A stretch of DNA of 64,000 bases. It comes from Pelagicoccus sp. (GTDB lineage: Bacteria > Verrucomicrobiota > Verrucomicrobiia > Opitutales > Opitutaceae). How positions within the stretch are numbered: position 1 is the first letter of the stretch; each line of letters begins with the position of its first letter. The position numbers were made by a program, and so were the translations under genes. Below the pieces are notes generated by a model, which was not told where the DNA came from, made no database searches, and worked only from the letters and a program-made list of their open reading frames with translations. The stretch covers positions 1 to 64,000 of the forward strand of contig JANQRJ010000058.1 in the NCBI GenBank assembly GCA_028284635.1, written 5' to 3'. Below, in pieces: positions 33,648 to 42,015 of this stretch.

Positions 33648-35027
33648 ATGCCCGTCGCCCCACCCCCGACCGATTTCGAAACCGGAACGCTTCTCAAGAG
33701 AACCCAGAGCATCTGCCCCGACTGCCTCGAACCCATCGAAGCCGGCGTCTTCCAGCGAGACGGCCAAGTCTGGATGGACAAGACCTGCCCCGACTGCGGG
33801 CCCTACAGCGCCATCCTCTCCAGCGACGCTACCTCCTACCTGCAGGCAGCCAAAACGAAATCCGACTCCTGCTCCTGCGGGCCAGCCGGTTGCGGATCCG
33901 CCCTGGAAAACCACAGCTGCGTTCTGCTCGTCGAGATCACCCAGCGCTGCAACCTTACCTGCCCCACCTGCTACGCCGCCTCCTCGCCCGAGAACGACCA
34001 CTTCCTCACCCTAGCCGAATACGAGGAGCTGCTCGACCGCTTGCTCGCCAACAGCCACGGGGACGCCGACGCCCTGCAGATCTCCGGCGGCGAACCCACC
34101 CTGCACCCCGACCTGCTCGCCATGGTCTCCATGGCCTACCAGAAGGGCTTCAAGCAAGTCTACATCAACACAAACGGCGTGAAGCTCTCGAAGAAGGAGT
34201 TCGCCAAATCCCTCGCCGATCTGCCGTATCCAGTTTCCATATACCTGCAGTTCGACGGAATAAAGCAAGAGACCTACGCCACTCTGCGAGGAAACGAAAA
34301 GCTCGGCAATATAAAGCGCCAAGCCCTCGCCAACTGCGAGGAATTCGGCCTCGAGGCCATTCCCATCATGACTCTCACCCGAGGGGTAAACGACCAGGAA
34401 GTCGGAGCCTTCTTCGAAATCGCCACCGCCTCCCCCGCCGTCAACAAGGTCATGATCCAGCCCGCCATGTACTCCGGGCGCTACCTGAACCCCCGTCGTC
34501 TCGACCGTCTTACCGCCGCGGATACGATCCAGCACATCGTCGAGCAGTCCGGCATCTTCTCTCGAGACGACTTCACCCCCATCCCCTGCGGCGACCCCAA
34601 CTGCTTCCGCATGGCCCTGGCCCTGCGAACCGAAGATCGCCTCATCCCCGTATCCCGCTACTTCCCGAAGTACGAGGCCTGGAGCCAAACAGCCGTCGCC
34701 GAGCAGCTCGCCCCCATCACCGACACCTTCGACAGCCCCGAAGCTCTCGGCCACGCCCTCGCCATGAGCGCCGACTCCGAAGCCCTCGCCAAGCTCGACG
34801 ACGAGGAAGTCGACAGCCTCCTCGACGCCATCGCCACCGTGGCCGAAGCCAAGGAACGCCAAGACTGGCACGGCCTCTTCGCCGTCGGCATCAAGCCCTT
34901 CATGGACGCCTACACCTACGACCAGAACCGCATCGAAGGCTGTTGCACCCACATCGCCGCCCGCGACGGCACGCCCATATCCTTCTGCCAATACAACGCC
35001 ATCAACCGAGCGAAGGGAAACCTCTGA
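33648..35027 (+). CDS. Radical SAM protein of the MJ0619/Tes-like group
   Basis: This 459-residue protein has four visible parts. A zinc-ribbon-like N-terminus has paired cysteines C23/C26 and C47/C50 (CPDCLEPI...KTCPDCG). A cysteine-rich linker (SCSCGPAGCG) follows. The radical SAM core has CNLTCPTC (C101, C105, C108) and SGGEPTLHPDL. The C-terminus FMDAYTYDQNRIEGCCTHIA with ISFCQYN resembles the auxiliary-cluster end of MJ0619 methyltransferase and of Tes (tetraether lipid synthase). These relatives do C-methylation of pterins or C-C joining of lipid tails; the substrate here is unknown. A methyltransferase gene follows after a repeat, suggesting a shared pathway. Confidence 0.8.
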   Translation: MPVAPPPTDFETGTLLKRTQSICPDCLEPIEAGVFQRDGQVWMDKTCPDCGPYSAILSSDATSYLQAAKTKSDSCSCGPAGCGSALENHSCVLLVEITQRCNLTCPTCYAASSPENDHFLTLAEYEELLDRLLANSHGDADALQISGGEPTLHPDLLAMVSMAYQKGFKQVYINTNGVKLSKKEFAKSLADLPYPVSIYLQFDGIKQETYATLRGNEKLGNIKRQALANCEEFGLEAIPIMTLTRGVNDQEVGAFFEIATASPAVNKVMIQPAMYSGRYLNPRRLDRLTAADTIQHIVEQSGIFSRDDFTPIPCGDPNCFRMALALRTEDRLIPVSRYFPKYEAWSQTAVAEQLAPITDTFDSPEALGHALAMSADSEALAKLDDEEVDSLLDAIATVAEAKERQDWHGLFAVGIKPFMDAYTYDQNRIEGCCTHIAARDGTPISFCQYNAINRAKGNL

Positions 35028-35039
35028 CATATCTGCTTT

Positions 35040-35123
35040 GCCCACAGATCGCACAGATTTTCACAGATGAAATCGAGCCTCTGTTGAATTCAATATCTGT
35101 GAAAATCTGTGCGATCTGCGGGC
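35040..35123. repeat. CACAGAT-family inverted repeat between radical SAM and methyltransferase genes
   Basis: Arms of 29 bases, gcccacagatcgcacagatt... (35040-35068) and its inverted copy ...ctgtgcgatctgcgggc (35095-35123), are nearly perfect. The unit is shared with 15898-15988. Confidence 0.9.
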
Positions 35124-35144
35124 AAACTCTCCTTCAACTCCAAC

Positions 35145-35957
35145 ATGCCTGAATACAAGAAAGTCGATACCGTCACTAGCAACTCCTCGCTCTGCGGATG
35201 CGTCGGCGGTTGCTGCTCCATCTACGAAAAGCCCTGGGTTCAAGAATTTCTCGGCGAGAGCTTCCACCCAGGCGGACTCGAACTCACCCATCGCTCGATA
35301 GCCTCCCTCGATCTGCCTGCCGGAGCCCGCGTTCTGGACGTCGCATGCGGCACTGGAGCTTCCGCCCGAGCTCTCGCGGACTCCGGATACCAAGTCCTCG
35401 GCATCGACGCCAGCGCCCAGCAGATTGAAAACGCCCAGGCCGCCAGCGAGGGACGCCAAGGCCTGACTTTCCGGCAAGCAGCCGCCGAAGACCTGCCCGA
35501 AGATCTCGACGCCTTCGACGGCATCTTCTGCGAATGCGCCTTCAGTCTCGTTTCAGATCAGCCCAGCGTCGCCGAATCCTGGATACGGAGACTCGTACCC
35601 GGCGGGCGACTCGCCATCAGCGACATGATCGTCGAGGCGGAGCTGCCGCCATCCCTTCAAGGAGAGATGGGCGACTGGGCCTGCCTCGGCGGGGCGAAAT
35701 CCAGCGCCGAATACGTCTCCATCCTGAAAAGGGCCGGCTTCCAAGACATCGAGTACCACGACGAACGCGAAGCCCTGTTCGCCTCCATCTCCCAGCTCAA
35801 ACGCAAGCTCCTCGTCTACGGCGTCGGCCATCTCGCCGACGTGGTCCAAGATCTCGGAGCCTCACTCCCCGATCTGAAAGACGCCCTCAAAGACGCAACC
35901 CAAGCCACTCGCGAAGGCAAGCTAAGCTACGGCCGCTTCTCGGCTACGAAAAGGTGA
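35145..35957 (+). CDS. Class I SAM-dependent methyltransferase with an N-terminal cysteine cluster
   Basis: This 270-residue protein has a Rossmann methyltransferase fold. Motif I is VLDVACGTGASARAL (about 63-77), followed by VLGIDASAQQIENAQ and the post-motif RRLVPGGRLAISDMIVE. The N-terminus has four close cysteines (CGCVGGCC, residues 17-24) before YEKPWVQEFLGESFHPGGLELT. This resembles a family (the DVU_1556-type) that I recall near radical SAM genes; this is from memory. The cysteines may bind metal or sulfur/arsenic species, which is inference. It follows the radical SAM gene on the same strand, separated by a palindromic repeat. Confidence 0.82.
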   Translation: MPEYKKVDTVTSNSSLCGCVGGCCSIYEKPWVQEFLGESFHPGGLELTHRSIASLDLPAGARVLDVACGTGASARALADSGYQVLGIDASAQQIENAQAASEGRQGLTFRQAAAEDLPEDLDAFDGIFCECAFSLVSDQPSVAESWIRRLVPGGRLAISDMIVEAELPPSLQGEMGDWACLGGAKSSAEYVSILKRAGFQDIEYHDEREALFASISQLKRKLLVYGVGHLADVVQDLGASLPDLKDALKDATQATREGKLSYGRFSATKR

Positions 35958-35960
35958 TGC

Positions 35961-35988
35961 GTAGCCGCGTTCGTGAGAACGCGGCTAC
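35961..35988. repeat. GTAGCCGCGTTC-GTGA-GAACGCGGCTAC hairpin
   Basis: A perfect 12-bp stem with a GTGA loop lies 3 bases after the methyltransferase stop. It belongs to the same family as 15277-15332. It could end transcription between convergent genes, though no T-run is exact. Confidence 0.85.
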
Positions 35989-36001
35989 AACCTTTTTTCA
36001 G

Positions 36002-36574
36002 CTACGGCCCTTTCGACTTAGCCCGCTGGTCTACATCGTCGTCCGTGCCGAAGCGACGATCCGGTCCCGCGGAGATCACCTCGATATTGACCATCGAAAT
36101 CGGATGGAAGCGCAGCGGCGTTCCCCAGCGGTCGACCAAGCGGCCTTGTTCGTCGATAAAGGAATTGTCGGCCGAGACGAACTCGAAGCCCTCCGGATTG
36201 TCGCCCATCAAGACGCGCAAGATTGCTTCATTTGAGCCGACGCGCAGCAAATCGGGATTCTTGTAAAGCTGCCAAAAGCTCTGCAGAGCCGACTCGACGA
36301 GCTGCAAGTCATCGGACGCGCTGCTGGAAGAAGAACCGTAGTGGGCTAGCAGATACGCCTGCTTTGGACTACGCTCGGGAATCGATGCAGGAGGAAGGGG
36401 TGGAGGCGGTTCGGGGGTCTTGACTGGAGGAACGGCAACCGAGGTTTTCTTCTCCACGACTGGAGAATCGTATTCAGGTTCCGGAGACAAAACAGGCTCG
36501 TCGTCCATCCACCACCAAACAACGGCCGCAAGAAGCGCGACCAATCCCGCTACCGCAATTCCACGACTAGACAT
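36002..36574 (-). CDS. Membrane-anchored protein with a pseudopilin-like C-terminus
   Basis: This 190-residue protein has one N-terminal transmembrane helix (GIAVAGLVALLAAVVWWWM), then an acidic and proline-rich linker (VKTPEPPPPLPPASIPERS), and a C-terminal domain. The end, DRWGTPLRFHPISMVNIEVISAGPDRRFGTDDDV, strongly recalls the GspG-type pseudopilin calcium-loop signature (DxWGxP...SxGPDxxxGTxDDI). It lacks the N-terminal GFTLxE prepilin motif. I chose the ATG at 36574; a longer frame (to 36664) is encoded by a repeat. Function unknown. Confidence 0.7.
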   Translation of the reverse strand: MSSRGIAVAGLVALLAAVVWWWMDDEPVLSPEPEYDSPVVEKKTSVAVPPVKTPEPPPPLPPASIPERSPKQAYLLAHYGSSSSSASDDLQLVESALQSFWQLYKNPDLLRVGSNEAILRVLMGDNPEGFEFVSADNSFIDEQGRLVDRWGTPLRFHPISMVNIEVISAGPDRRFGTDDDVDQRAKSKGP

Positions 36575-36582
36575 GAGAGAGG

Positions 36583-36675
36583 CAGGGACTGATCGTCCCG
36601 CAACTGCGGGATCCGCAGAGCAACTTCCCAGCAAGCAGGCAGTCGCGGCTCGCTCGGCGATCAAGCCCTACCTGG
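36583..36675. repeat. Dispersed repeat region upstream of the pseudopilin-like gene
   Basis: This region contains cgcggctcgctcggcgatca and agccctacct, related to the copy at 31-58, and tcccgcaactgcgggatccg, a small inverted repeat. It inflates the apparent reading frame of the gene next to it. Confidence 0.65.
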
Positions 36676-36715
36676 AACAACTCGCCAGACATCTTTCGCT
36701 GAAATATTCCGCCCT

Positions 36716-38119
36716 TCAGTTCCACATTCCCAGCGGATCGTCGACAGAACTGGGATCGTAAAAGCGATCCAGGTTGGGCAGCATCGCAGTCAAATCCGAG
36801 CGCTGGGCCCCGAGCCAGAGAGCGAGTTCGGCAAAGTACTCGTCAGCCGAGGTCGTGGGGATCAGGCGACCGCGGCCCGTATCCAGATTGTTGCCCAGAG
36901 CCAGACTCTCCGGATAGTCTCCGTAAAGCCGACCGCCGTTCAGGCCGCCGCCGAGCACGAACTGGTTTCCGCCCCAGGCGTGGTCGGTGCCGTCTCCGTT
37001 GCTGGTCAGCGTACGGCCGAAGTCGGAGGCGGAAAAGAGGGTCACGCTGTCCTGCAAGCCCAGCTCGCCAAGAGCTGACCAGAAGGCGGACACCGCTTGG
37101 CTCACTTCCCCCAGCATCTCGCTGTGGCTGGTCAGCAGATTGTCGTGGTGGTCCCAGCCCCAGCCGAAGGAGAAGAAGGATTGGCGACGCAGGCCGAGCG
37201 GATCGCGACCTGCGATGGTGCGCACGATCATTCTCAGCTCGCGACCGAGACGCGTATCCGGAAATTCGGTACTGAAAGGCAGGTCTTCCGGATCGCCAAG
37301 GGCCTGGTTGAATTCGATGCCGAGATCGATGGCCGAGCGGTTCGCCCGGGCGTAAGTGCGCTGCAGGAGATTCTGGTACTCGTGGTCGAGCAAGCTGTCC
37401 GTCGGCCCGCGGAAGAACTGGTTGCCCTCGAGATTGTAGTCGCGCAGGGCGATCGCTCCGCGTTCCGTAACCGTGTAAGGAACCACGTTGTTGCCTGTCT
37501 GCATGATATTCGAGCCGGAAAGAGAGATGTTCATCGACACCTTGGCATCCGGACTGAGCGACTCGAGGAGGTCGGCCGCTCGCCCCAGCCAGCCGACGGA
37601 GTCGCGCCTGTCCGGGGTTGAGGTCTGCCAGTGCATGATCTGGTCCGAGTGGGAAAAGAGACCGAGCGGCAGCGGCACGCGATCGTTGTCCCAATCGTCG
37701 AGCGTAGTAGGCTGCACGAGCGTGCCAGTGTTGCAGACGAAGGCGAGGTCGCCCGAATTGTAGAGAGCCTGCATCTCGGTCATGCTGGGGTGCAGGCCAA
37801 AGGCTCTGCCGCTGCTGGCATCCGTTATGGGGAGCAGTTCTCCCTGGGCGATGGCCAGCTCTGCTCGCGTGTCGGAATAGTCGGCGTATTCGGAATTCTC
37901 GCGCGGCACGAGCATGTTGAAGGAATCGTTTCCACCGGAGAGGAAGAGGCAAACCGTGGCCTTGTAGTCGGCAACAGGCGGCAGCGTCTGGGCGGAGAGG
38001 CGGTTCGCGGTCAGCATGTTAAGCAGGGTGGAATACATCGCTGTGCTACCCACCGCGGCGCAGCTCATCTGGCCGAGAAATTTCCGCCGCGTTACGTCAT
38101 TCGTCTTATCCTTTTTCAT
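36716..38119 (-). CDS. DUF1501 protein, Tat-exported
   Basis: This 467-residue protein has a twin-arginine-type leader (DVTRRKFLGQMSCAAVGSTAM). The body is a DUF1501, sulfatase/alkaline-phosphatase-superfamily-like domain with CLFLSGGNDSFNMLVPR, ALHP-like AFGLHPSMTEMQALY, SWGWDHHDNL-like FGWGWDHHDNLLTSH and GRTLTSNGDGTDHAWGGNQFVLGG. Such proteins are encoded beside DUF1800 proteins in Verrucomicrobiota, Planctomycetota and others, and the DUF1800 gene lies 23 bases upstream here. I chose the ATG at 38119 since it gives the Tat leader; an earlier one adds 34 residues. Biochemical role unknown. Confidence 0.9.
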   Translation of the reverse strand: MKKDKTNDVTRRKFLGQMSCAAVGSTAMYSTLLNMLTANRLSAQTLPPVADYKATVCLFLSGGNDSFNMLVPRENSEYADYSDTRAELAIAQGELLPITDASSGRAFGLHPSMTEMQALYNSGDLAFVCNTGTLVQPTTLDDWDNDRVPLPLGLFSHSDQIMHWQTSTPDRRDSVGWLGRAADLLESLSPDAKVSMNISLSGSNIMQTGNNVVPYTVTERGAIALRDYNLEGNQFFRGPTDSLLDHEYQNLLQRTYARANRSAIDLGIEFNQALGDPEDLPFSTEFPDTRLGRELRMIVRTIAGRDPLGLRRQSFFSFGWGWDHHDNLLTSHSEMLGEVSQAVSAFWSALGELGLQDSVTLFSASDFGRTLTSNGDGTDHAWGGNQFVLGGGLNGGRLYGDYPESLALGNNLDTGRGRLIPTTSADEYFAELALWLGAQRSDLTAMLPNLDRFYDPSSVDDPLGMWN

Positions 38120-38142
38120 CGTATCCAATCGTTGCTTACAAG

Positions 38143-40359
38143 TTATCTGAAAATCGCGAAGTCCGGCGAGAGGACGATCAAGCGGACCAGAGTCGCCACC
38201 TGGCGGCGTTCGTCGTACCATCCCGGCATGCTCTCGTGAGCATCGTGCAGGGCCTGGCGCGTCATCTCGCTCATCTGGCCGTAGGTCAGCAGCAGATCGA
38301 GCCTGTCGATCACACCCTCGAGATTTCCAGCCGCCAGCAGCGCGATTTCCGGCTCGAAACGGAAGCTGAGCTGCGTCTCAGGGTTCTCCTCGCTCCACTG
38401 GCCAAAGCCCCATTGCAGAGCGCCGGACCAGTAGTTCTGCGTCGACATGGCGGTCGTCGAAGTGAGGATCTGAAACTCAGGGCCGAACAGGCCAGCATCG
38501 GCCATTTCGCCTTCGGGCAGGAAGTCGGGTAGGAAGAAATTGAACACCGTTCGCGAGCTGAAAACCGCCTGCTCTAGGTCTTCCGTCGCGCCCCAGTCCG
38601 GGATTAGGTAGGTGCCTTCGTCGGAGCGGGCTTCCAGGCTCTTCACCAGGCGAACCCAACGCAGATAAGGCTCGCGCAGCCTGCCGGCATGCGGATCCGA
38701 GAAAGCAGCAAGACTGCGGGCTTCGGGATCGAGCAGGATGGCCTTGAGCACCGCTTCGAGATCGCCGCGCTCGCCGCGGCCGTTGTCGTCGAAGACCTGG
38801 CCCACGCGCTGGATGTATCCAGGACTTGGATTCGAGGTCACGAAACGCTGGATGAGCTTTCGCCCAATAAAGGGACCGACATTCGGGTGCCCGAAAAGGT
38901 TGTCGACCGCGTCTTCCACATCGTCCATCGGCTCGCGACCAGGATCGTCAGCGAAGGCGGGCAGCGTGACGCCACGCAGGAGAGTCTTGGCTTCCATGTC
39001 GTGCTCGTTGGGCCACATTAGCATGGGATCGTCCCAGTCCCAGCTGCCCCAGAAGAATTGCCATTCCTCGCTGGTATCCTTCGGAGCGACAGGCACTCCA
39101 TCCTCGAGCTGCATGCCTCCATAGGAGAGTCCGGTGAAGACGCGGGCGAAATTGGTGATATCCTCGTTGTCGTAGGTCGGGATGTCGTTGCCGGACGTAT
39201 CCTTCCTTCGACTACCGTCCGGATTCAGCTCGAAGAGGCCGATCGTGAAGAGCTGCATGATCTCGCGAGCGAAGTTCTCGTCCGGGAAGCGGATGCCCTC
39301 GGGGTCGGCCTTGCGGTTCTTCAAGTGGCTGAGGTACTGACCCATGACCGGGTGGAGCGTGACATCGCCGAGCAGCTCGCGCAGGTTGCCAAACGAGTGG
39401 TCGAGCAGCATATCGTAGTAGTTGGCGATCCCCTCAGTCGCAGCCGTGCCGCCGAGAGATTCGTCCGAGACGACGTAGATTTCGCTCAACGCAACCGCCA
39501 TGCGCTGCCGGAGCGTGTCGTCGGAAGTCATGATCTGCGTCCACCAAGCGTAGCGGCGATGCTGGTTGAACGTGTCCTGATCGTTGGCAATGCGCTGATC
39601 GATCTCCGGCTCCATCTTGCCGGACTCCTTGGTGATCTGATCGTCGATCCAATTGGCGAAGCCCATCGCGGCCACTTCTTCGATGTCGGCCATCGTGCCG
39701 CCGAGGCTAGCCTGCATGAGAAAGCGCGAGGCTTCTTCCAGGGTAGGCTTGGCAGTCTCGATCTGCCGATCGTTGATGGTGAGAACGTTGCCGCTGTTGA
39801 GCAATGTCACTAGCCGAGCGGCGTCGCCGCCCAAAAAGCTCTCGTCGCTGTTTCGAGACGCAGGGTTGAAGTCCAAGTACCGTTCCTCGAGGTCCGAAAT
39901 ACCGTCGCCATCCTGGTCACCGCCTACGCGGAATCGAGCGAAGCGCACTTGCGTATCTCCGAGGACGGAAAGGCTCTGCTCGCCACCATCGCCAACAACC
40001 TCTCCCTCCGCTCGATCCCAATTCATCAGATCATCGCTGACCTCGAGATAATAGCTTTGCAGGGGAGCACCCACGAAGCGGAAGGAAACGCCATCCTGAC
40101 CGGAGACGAGTTCGGCTGGCGACGGTCTCGAATTCGCGTCGAGAGGGTCGGTGCCCATCTCGCATTCCTCGAGGTTGGTAGCCCCATCGCCGTCGCTGTC
40201 GGCGGCCGCCTCCAGGTCCTGGGCATCGAAGGCGTATTGCCAGACGTCACTCAGGCCGTCCCCGTCGAGATCCAAAGCGGGTCCGGCAAATGAAAAGGAG
40301 GCATACCCAAGCAAGGACACGCCGAGGAGGTAGACAAGGGAACGGATTCTAGAGCACAT
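38143..40359 (-). CDS. DUF1800 protein with N-terminal calcium-loop repeats
   Basis: This exported 738-residue protein has a signal peptide (IRSLVYLLGVSLLGYASFSFAG). Two thrombospondin-type-3/EF-like Asp-rich loops follow (DLDGDGLSDVWQYAF and DSDGDGATNLEECEMGTDPL). A beta-rich segment precedes a DUF1800 domain from about residue 210 (RFLMQASLGGTMADIEEVAAMGFANWIDDQ...RRYAWWTQIM...FAREIMQLFTIGLFELNPDGSR). It is the first gene of a pair with DUF1501. I preferred the ATG at 40359, which begins the signal peptide, over 40410. Function unknown; a surface or periplasmic role with its Tat-exported partner is likely. Confidence 0.88.
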   Translation of the reverse strand: MCSRIRSLVYLLGVSLLGYASFSFAGPALDLDGDGLSDVWQYAFDAQDLEAAADSDGDGATNLEECEMGTDPLDANSRPSPAELVSGQDGVSFRFVGAPLQSYYLEVSDDLMNWDRAEGEVVGDGGEQSLSVLGDTQVRFARFRVGGDQDGDGISDLEERYLDFNPASRNSDESFLGGDAARLVTLLNSGNVLTINDRQIETAKPTLEEASRFLMQASLGGTMADIEEVAAMGFANWIDDQITKESGKMEPEIDQRIANDQDTFNQHRRYAWWTQIMTSDDTLRQRMAVALSEIYVVSDESLGGTAATEGIANYYDMLLDHSFGNLRELLGDVTLHPVMGQYLSHLKNRKADPEGIRFPDENFAREIMQLFTIGLFELNPDGSRRKDTSGNDIPTYDNEDITNFARVFTGLSYGGMQLEDGVPVAPKDTSEEWQFFWGSWDWDDPMLMWPNEHDMEAKTLLRGVTLPAFADDPGREPMDDVEDAVDNLFGHPNVGPFIGRKLIQRFVTSNPSPGYIQRVGQVFDDNGRGERGDLEAVLKAILLDPEARSLAAFSDPHAGRLREPYLRWVRLVKSLEARSDEGTYLIPDWGATEDLEQAVFSSRTVFNFFLPDFLPEGEMADAGLFGPEFQILTSTTAMSTQNYWSGALQWGFGQWSEENPETQLSFRFEPEIALLAAGNLEGVIDRLDLLLTYGQMSEMTRQALHDAHESMPGWYDERRQVATLVRLIVLSPDFAIFR

Positions 40360-40677
40360 ACGAAGGGGTCGAGGAGACCAGGCAGACAGTCTCGCCAACG
40401 CCTCGTTCATCCGGTACGGGCCAACCCGAACTTAAGCCGAAGCCCTAAATTAGGCGCCCATCACCCCCACCCCTAGTGCGAACACGCAGCGCGATCCCGT
40501 GTCTTAGCGCAAAAACCGTAGCGCGGAGCTTCAGCCCGCGACCGTAGCGCAGGATCAACGCCGTAGCCGCATTCGTGAGTACCGAGGCGGCAGCCGACAA
40601 GCGGAGCGAAAAACACGCGGGAGAAAAAAACGGACGCGGTCCCGCTGAGCGGGATCCGCGCTACGGCTATGGCGAAC
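40360..40677. other. Gene-free region with composite repeats
   Basis: This 318-base space between the parvulin and DUF1800 genes holds a composite GTAGCGCGG repeat at 40516-40666 and otherwise no supported gene. The part next to 40360 presumably contains the promoter of the DUF1800/DUF1501 pair. Confidence 0.6.
40516..40666. repeat. Composite GTAGCGCGG repeat, full length
   Basis: The left end ccgtagcgcggagcttcagc and right end gcgggatccgcgctacgg are inverted at their tips. Inside lie a fragment of the GTAGCCGC(G/A)TTCGTGAG family and a small hairpin gcggtcccgctgagcgggat. The right-hand hairpin is the same as in the comEC copy. Confidence 0.85.
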
Positions 40678-40959
40678 CTAGTCGCTACGCTCGGTCACTT
40701 CCAGCAAGTGGTAGCCGAACTGGGTTTTGACCGGACCCTGCACCTCATTGACCGGAGCGGAAAACACCACTTGGTCGAACTCCGGCACCATCTGCCCACG
40801 ACCGAACTCGCCAAGCTCGCCCCCCCGGCCGCCCGACGGACATTGCGAATGCTCCTTCGCCAGATCCGCAAAGCTCGCGCCTCCATCGATTTGAGTTTTC
40901 AGGTCGCTGCACTGCTCTTCGGTGGCAACGAGAATATGACGGGCGCTTGCTCTAGACAT
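40678..40959 (-). CDS. ppiC: Parvulin-type peptidyl-prolyl cis-trans isomerase
   Basis: This single-domain parvulin has 93 residues, equal to E. coli PpiC. Conserved segments are [54 protein letters not shown] and [11 protein letters not shown], with both active-site His residues and the Cys/Asp position. No signal peptide is present, so it is cytoplasmic. I chose the ATG at 40959; the longer frame adds 32 residues with no homology to the family. Confidence 0.93.
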   Translation of the reverse strand: MSRASARHILVATEEQCSDLKTQIDGGASFADLAKEHSQCPSGGRGGELGEFGRGQMVPEFDQVVFSAPVNEVQGPVKTQFGYHLLEVTERSD

Positions 40960-41095
40960 AGGAGGTAATGGAGGAGTTGGTTGTTGAAGATGGCAAAGAC
41001 CTGGGAAACCTAGGCTCAAACGGCAGTGCGTAAAGTTCTTTCCTCTGACCACCAAGAACCGAGGTGCCCATTTCGTCGAAAAAGAAACGAAGCCC

Positions 41096-41851
41096 TCAGT
41101 TCTCCACGGAAGATCTCGTCATACCCTTCTTACATATAAGTAAACTAAGAAGAGACAGTGATGCGAGAACGAAGCTGGAACCCAAATCAGCAACAGCCTC
41201 TCGGCTAGAGCCTATTAACAAGCTAGCAGAAACAATATCGGACATTAGCTCCAACGACGCGGGATCCGATGGGGCTCTCGTGAATATGAAGAATTCTAGC
41301 GAATAAACACCCGGCCCCACGGAATTTGAAAAGACAAGCTCGGAAGATGGCGAATCCACAAGAAGGGTTCTCAATTGCAGCAGACCCAAACCTCGACTGG
41401 CTTCGAGCAGCCGCAAAAAGACTGAAGTAGCAAGTCGGGTTCCAGCGGAAGGAAGTGAAACGGCCGAAAGTTTCGCAGCTAGTTCTACCGTCTTCTCTGC
41501 TTCGAAAGAAATCTCAGCCCGACTCACAGCAAAGTTGCTGGAGCCAAGTGAGGCGCCAGAGAAAGAGGAGGACACGCCAGTCGCCGAAAGTTCCAAAACG
41601 CCCCCATCGCTAGTCAAAGACCAATCAGCAGAGGTAGAAGCCCCTTGAAAAGAGGTACTGGTGCTTCCCGCAAACGGTTCACCAGCGCCAATTACCGTGT
41701 CAGCCGCAAAAACATCATCTGGCATTCTAAAGATTTCGGAGGAAAACTCCAAAACGCCCCCATCGCTTGGCCCAATCAATGCAACGCCAAGAGAGGCTTT
41801 TGCCAGGGTTGATACCAGAATGATCGAAAATAATGTCCTAATCTTTATCAC
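41096..41851 (-). CDS. Exported protein with VPDSG/PEP-CTERM-like sorting signal
   Basis: This 251-residue protein has a signal peptide ([21 protein letters not shown]), a serine- and alanine-rich middle and a C-terminal tripartite signal. That signal consists of VADLGSSF, close to the VPDxGST signature, a hydrophobic helix ([13 protein letters not shown]) and a basic end (KKGMTRS). Verrucomicrobial VPDSG-CTERM proteins have this layout and are thought to be processed by exosortase-like enzymes. Two internal SDGGVLE(F/L)S segments (about residues 29-37 and 81-89) suggest a short duplication. No enzymatic domain is seen. Confidence 0.7.
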   Translation of the reverse strand: MIKIRTLFSIILVSTLAKASLGVALIGPSDGGVLEFSSEIFRMPDDVFAADTVIGAGEPFAGSTSTSFQGASTSADWSLTSDGGVLELSATGVSSSFSGASLGSSNFAVSRAEISFEAEKTVELAAKLSAVSLPSAGTRLATSVFLRLLEASRGLGLLQLRTLLVDSPSSELVFSNSVGPGVYSLEFFIFTRAPSDPASLELMSDIVSASLLIGSSREAVADLGSSFVLASLSLLSLLICKKGMTRSSVEN

Positions 41852-42015
41852 TTAGAAAGAAGGGCCGAACGAACAAACCACTGGCAAGCCCAATTTCTCC
41901 TTAGTCGAGATCAAAACGGCAGGTTCGCCTTATCGCTGCCGCATTGACACCTCTTGACCAAACCCTAGCGTCTGCCCCGCCAAATCCACGAACCAGAGCC
42001 CGTAATCACTCCGCC

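Noticed and set aside
34011..35054. Minus-strand frame of 347 codons opposite the radical SAM gene
   Set aside because: It is a shadow of a gene with clear cofactor motifs and has no independent evidence.
36583..36664. Longer N-terminus (MIAERAATACLLGS...) for the pseudopilin-like protein
   Set aside because: These codons are read from a dispersed repeat. The ATG at 36574 starts cleanly before the transmembrane helix.
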